Under the pieces are notes generated by a model. It was given only the letters and a program-made list of their open reading frames with translations, was not told where the DNA came from and did no database searches. A stretch of 64,000 nucleotides of DNA. It comes from Leifsonia aquatica H1aii. GTDB lineage: Bacteria; Actinomycetota; Actinomycetes; Actinomycetales; Microbacteriaceae. Position 1 is the first letter of the stretch; each line of letters opens with the position of its first letter. Made by a program: the position numbers and the translations under genes. The DNA lies in contig NZ_AYMR01000034.1 of assembly GCF_000633535.1 (NCBI RefSeq), forward strand, positions 1 through 64,000, in the 5' to 3' direction. Below, piece by piece: positions 62,900-64,000 of the stretch.

Positions 62900-64000
62900 A
62901 TGCAGAGCGTCGCCGAATCCCTCGAACGTCTCGGCGAGCTCGCCGCCTCGCCGACGGTCGCCCGTGTCGCCGGCCTCTTCGCGGCGGCGGGCCTCGAGTT
63001 GTCGCTCGTCGGCGGTCCGGTGCGCGACGCCCTGCTGGGGCGGGCCGTGCACGATCTCGACTTCACGACGAACGCCCGTCCCGACGAGATCCTCCGCGTC
63101 ATCGCGTCGCACGCGGACGCGGTGTGGGACATCGGGCGACAGTTCGGCACGATCGGCGCGCGCTTCGGCGACGACACCGTCGAGATCACGACCTATCGCA
63201 GCGACAGCTACGACGGCGAGACCCGCAAGCCCGCGGTGGTTTTCGGCGACGCGCTCGAAGGGGACCTGCTGCGCCGCGACTTCACCGTCAACGCGTTGGC
63301 GCTGCGCGTCCCGGAGGTGCGCCTGGTCGATCCGTCCGGGGGTGTGGAGCACTTGATGGAGCGCGTGATCACCACGCCGTCGAGCCCGGAGATCTCGTTC
63401 GGTGACGACCCGCTCCGTATGCTCCGGGCGGCCCGCTTCGCCTCGCAGCTCGGCTTCACCGTGGACGAGGCCACGATCGAGGCGATGACGCGCATGGCGG
63501 ACCGCATCCGCATCATCAGCGCCGAGCGCGTGCGCGACGAACTCACGAAGCTCCTGGCCGCGGACGACCCGCGACCCGGCATCGAGCTGCTGGTCCGTAC
63601 CGGGCTGGCCGACGAGGTGCTACCGGAGGTCCCGGCCCTGCGCCTGGAAGTCGACGAGCACCACCATCACAAGGACGTCTATGAGCACAGCCTGACGGTG
63701 CTCGAGCAGGCGATCGGCTACGAGAAGGAGCGTCACCCGGGTGCGGACCCCGACGTGGTCCTGCGGCTGGCGGCGATCCTCCACGACATCGGCAAGCCTG
63801 CGACCCGGCGGTTCGAGCCGGGTGGCGCCGTCAGCTTCTACCACCACGATGTGGTCGGAGCGAAGCTGGCGAAGAAGCGGCTGACCGCGCTGCGTTTCGA
63901 CAAGGCGACGATCGAGGCCGTGGCGCGGTTGATCGAATTGCATCTGCGCTTCTTCGGCTACGCGGACGCGGCGTGGACGGATTCGGCGGTGCGCCGCTAT
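62900..64000 (+). CDS. cca: CCA tRNA nucleotidyltransferase (partial, runs off window)
   Basis: The first 367 residues are present. The nucleotidyltransferase motif VGGPVRDALLGRAVHDLDFTT is at the N-terminus, then RRDFTVNALAL, GDDPLRMLRAARF, and an HD domain with ILHDIGKPATR. It adds CCA to tRNA 3' ends, which fits the three tRNA genes here, none of which encodes CCA. It is divergent from DUF6049 by 94 bp. The C-terminus lies outside. Confidence 0.93.
   Translation, partial: MQSVAESLERLGELAASPTVARVAGLFAAAGLELSLVGGPVRDALLGRAVHDLDFTTNARPDEILRVIASHADAVWDIGRQFGTIGARFGDDTVEITTYRSDSYDGETRKPAVVFGDALEGDLLRRDFTVNALALRVPEVRLVDPSGGVEHLMERVITTPSSPEISFGDDPLRMLRAARFASQLGFTVDEATIEAMTRMADRIRIISAERVRDELTKLLAADDPRPGIELLVRTGLADEVLPEVPALRLEVDEHHHHKDVYEHSLTVLEQAIGYEKERHPGADPDVVLRLAAILHDIGKPATRRFEPGGAVSFYHHDVVGAKLAKKRLTALRFDKATIEAVARLIELHLRFFGYADAAWTDSAVRRY

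Noticed and set aside
60410-63352. A 980-codon minus-strand open frame over DUF6049 and cca
   Set aside because: It is a frame-shifted shadow of DUF6049 with Arg/Pro-rich composition, and the DUF6049 frame has a signal peptide and membrane helix.

Overview
This window is a high-G+C actinobacterial chromosome segment that contains the replication origin. Gene content and order (rsmG-parA-parB, rpmH-rnpA-yidD-yidC-jag, dnaA-dnaN-gnd-recF-DUF721-gyrB-gyrA-DUF3566-tRNA-Ile-tRNA-Ala, crgA, and fhaA-fhaB-pstP-rodA-pbpA-pknA-pknB) are the classic actinobacterial origin neighbourhood. The short DUF3566 protein, the class-E-type sortase, a DUF6049 protein beside murJ and the absence of mycobacterial lipid genes suggest a Microbacteriaceae member (Leifsonia-like). 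The genus is inference.

Layout. 1-2.2 kb: an imperfect 125-bp tandem duplication, a LysE-type exporter, and a lower-GC two-gene GNAT module. 2.2-6.8 kb: small metabolic and regulatory genes. 6.9-13.1 kb: a tightly coupled seven-gene operon with a PhnCDE-type ABC importer, an HAD phosphatase, a metallophosphoesterase and an RpiR regulator, preceded by two matching operator-like dyads. No C-P lyase or phosphite oxidase gene is present in it. 13.1-16.9 kb: two divergent regulator/oxidoreductase pairs with visible operators. 17-26.2 kb: tRNA-Leu and the Ser/Thr-kinase, FHA and cell-wall growth operon. 26.2-35.6 kb: trpG, sortase, crgA, a DnaA-box cluster, rhomboid, ppiA, a Fpg-family glycosylase, rhodanese, Lrp and a sulfatase. 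35.6-47 kb: tRNA-Ala, tRNA-Ile, the gyrase operon, recF, gnd, dnaN, oriC and dnaA. 47-50.3 kb: rpmH to rsmG. 50.3-53.1 kb: a 2.9-kb gene-free stretch carrying five parS or near-parS sites. 53.1-64 kb: parAB, ddl, an aminotransferase, trxAB, murJ, DUF6049 and the start of a CCA-adding enzyme.

How it works together. DnaA acts at oriC (44746-45267) and probably also binds a second compact box cluster at 28309-28441. ParA/ParB act on six parS-type sequences between 51.2 and 53.1 kb. One of these overlaps the inferred parA start codon, so ParB is well placed to regulate its own operon. PknA/PknB/PstP with FhaA/FhaB, RodA, PbpA, CrgA and MurJ link growth signalling to peptidoglycan synthesis next to the origin.

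Most promising points: the extra DnaA-box cluster, the parS-rich gene-free block, the parS/start-codon overlap, and the organophosphate-type uptake operon with paired 15-bp operators.
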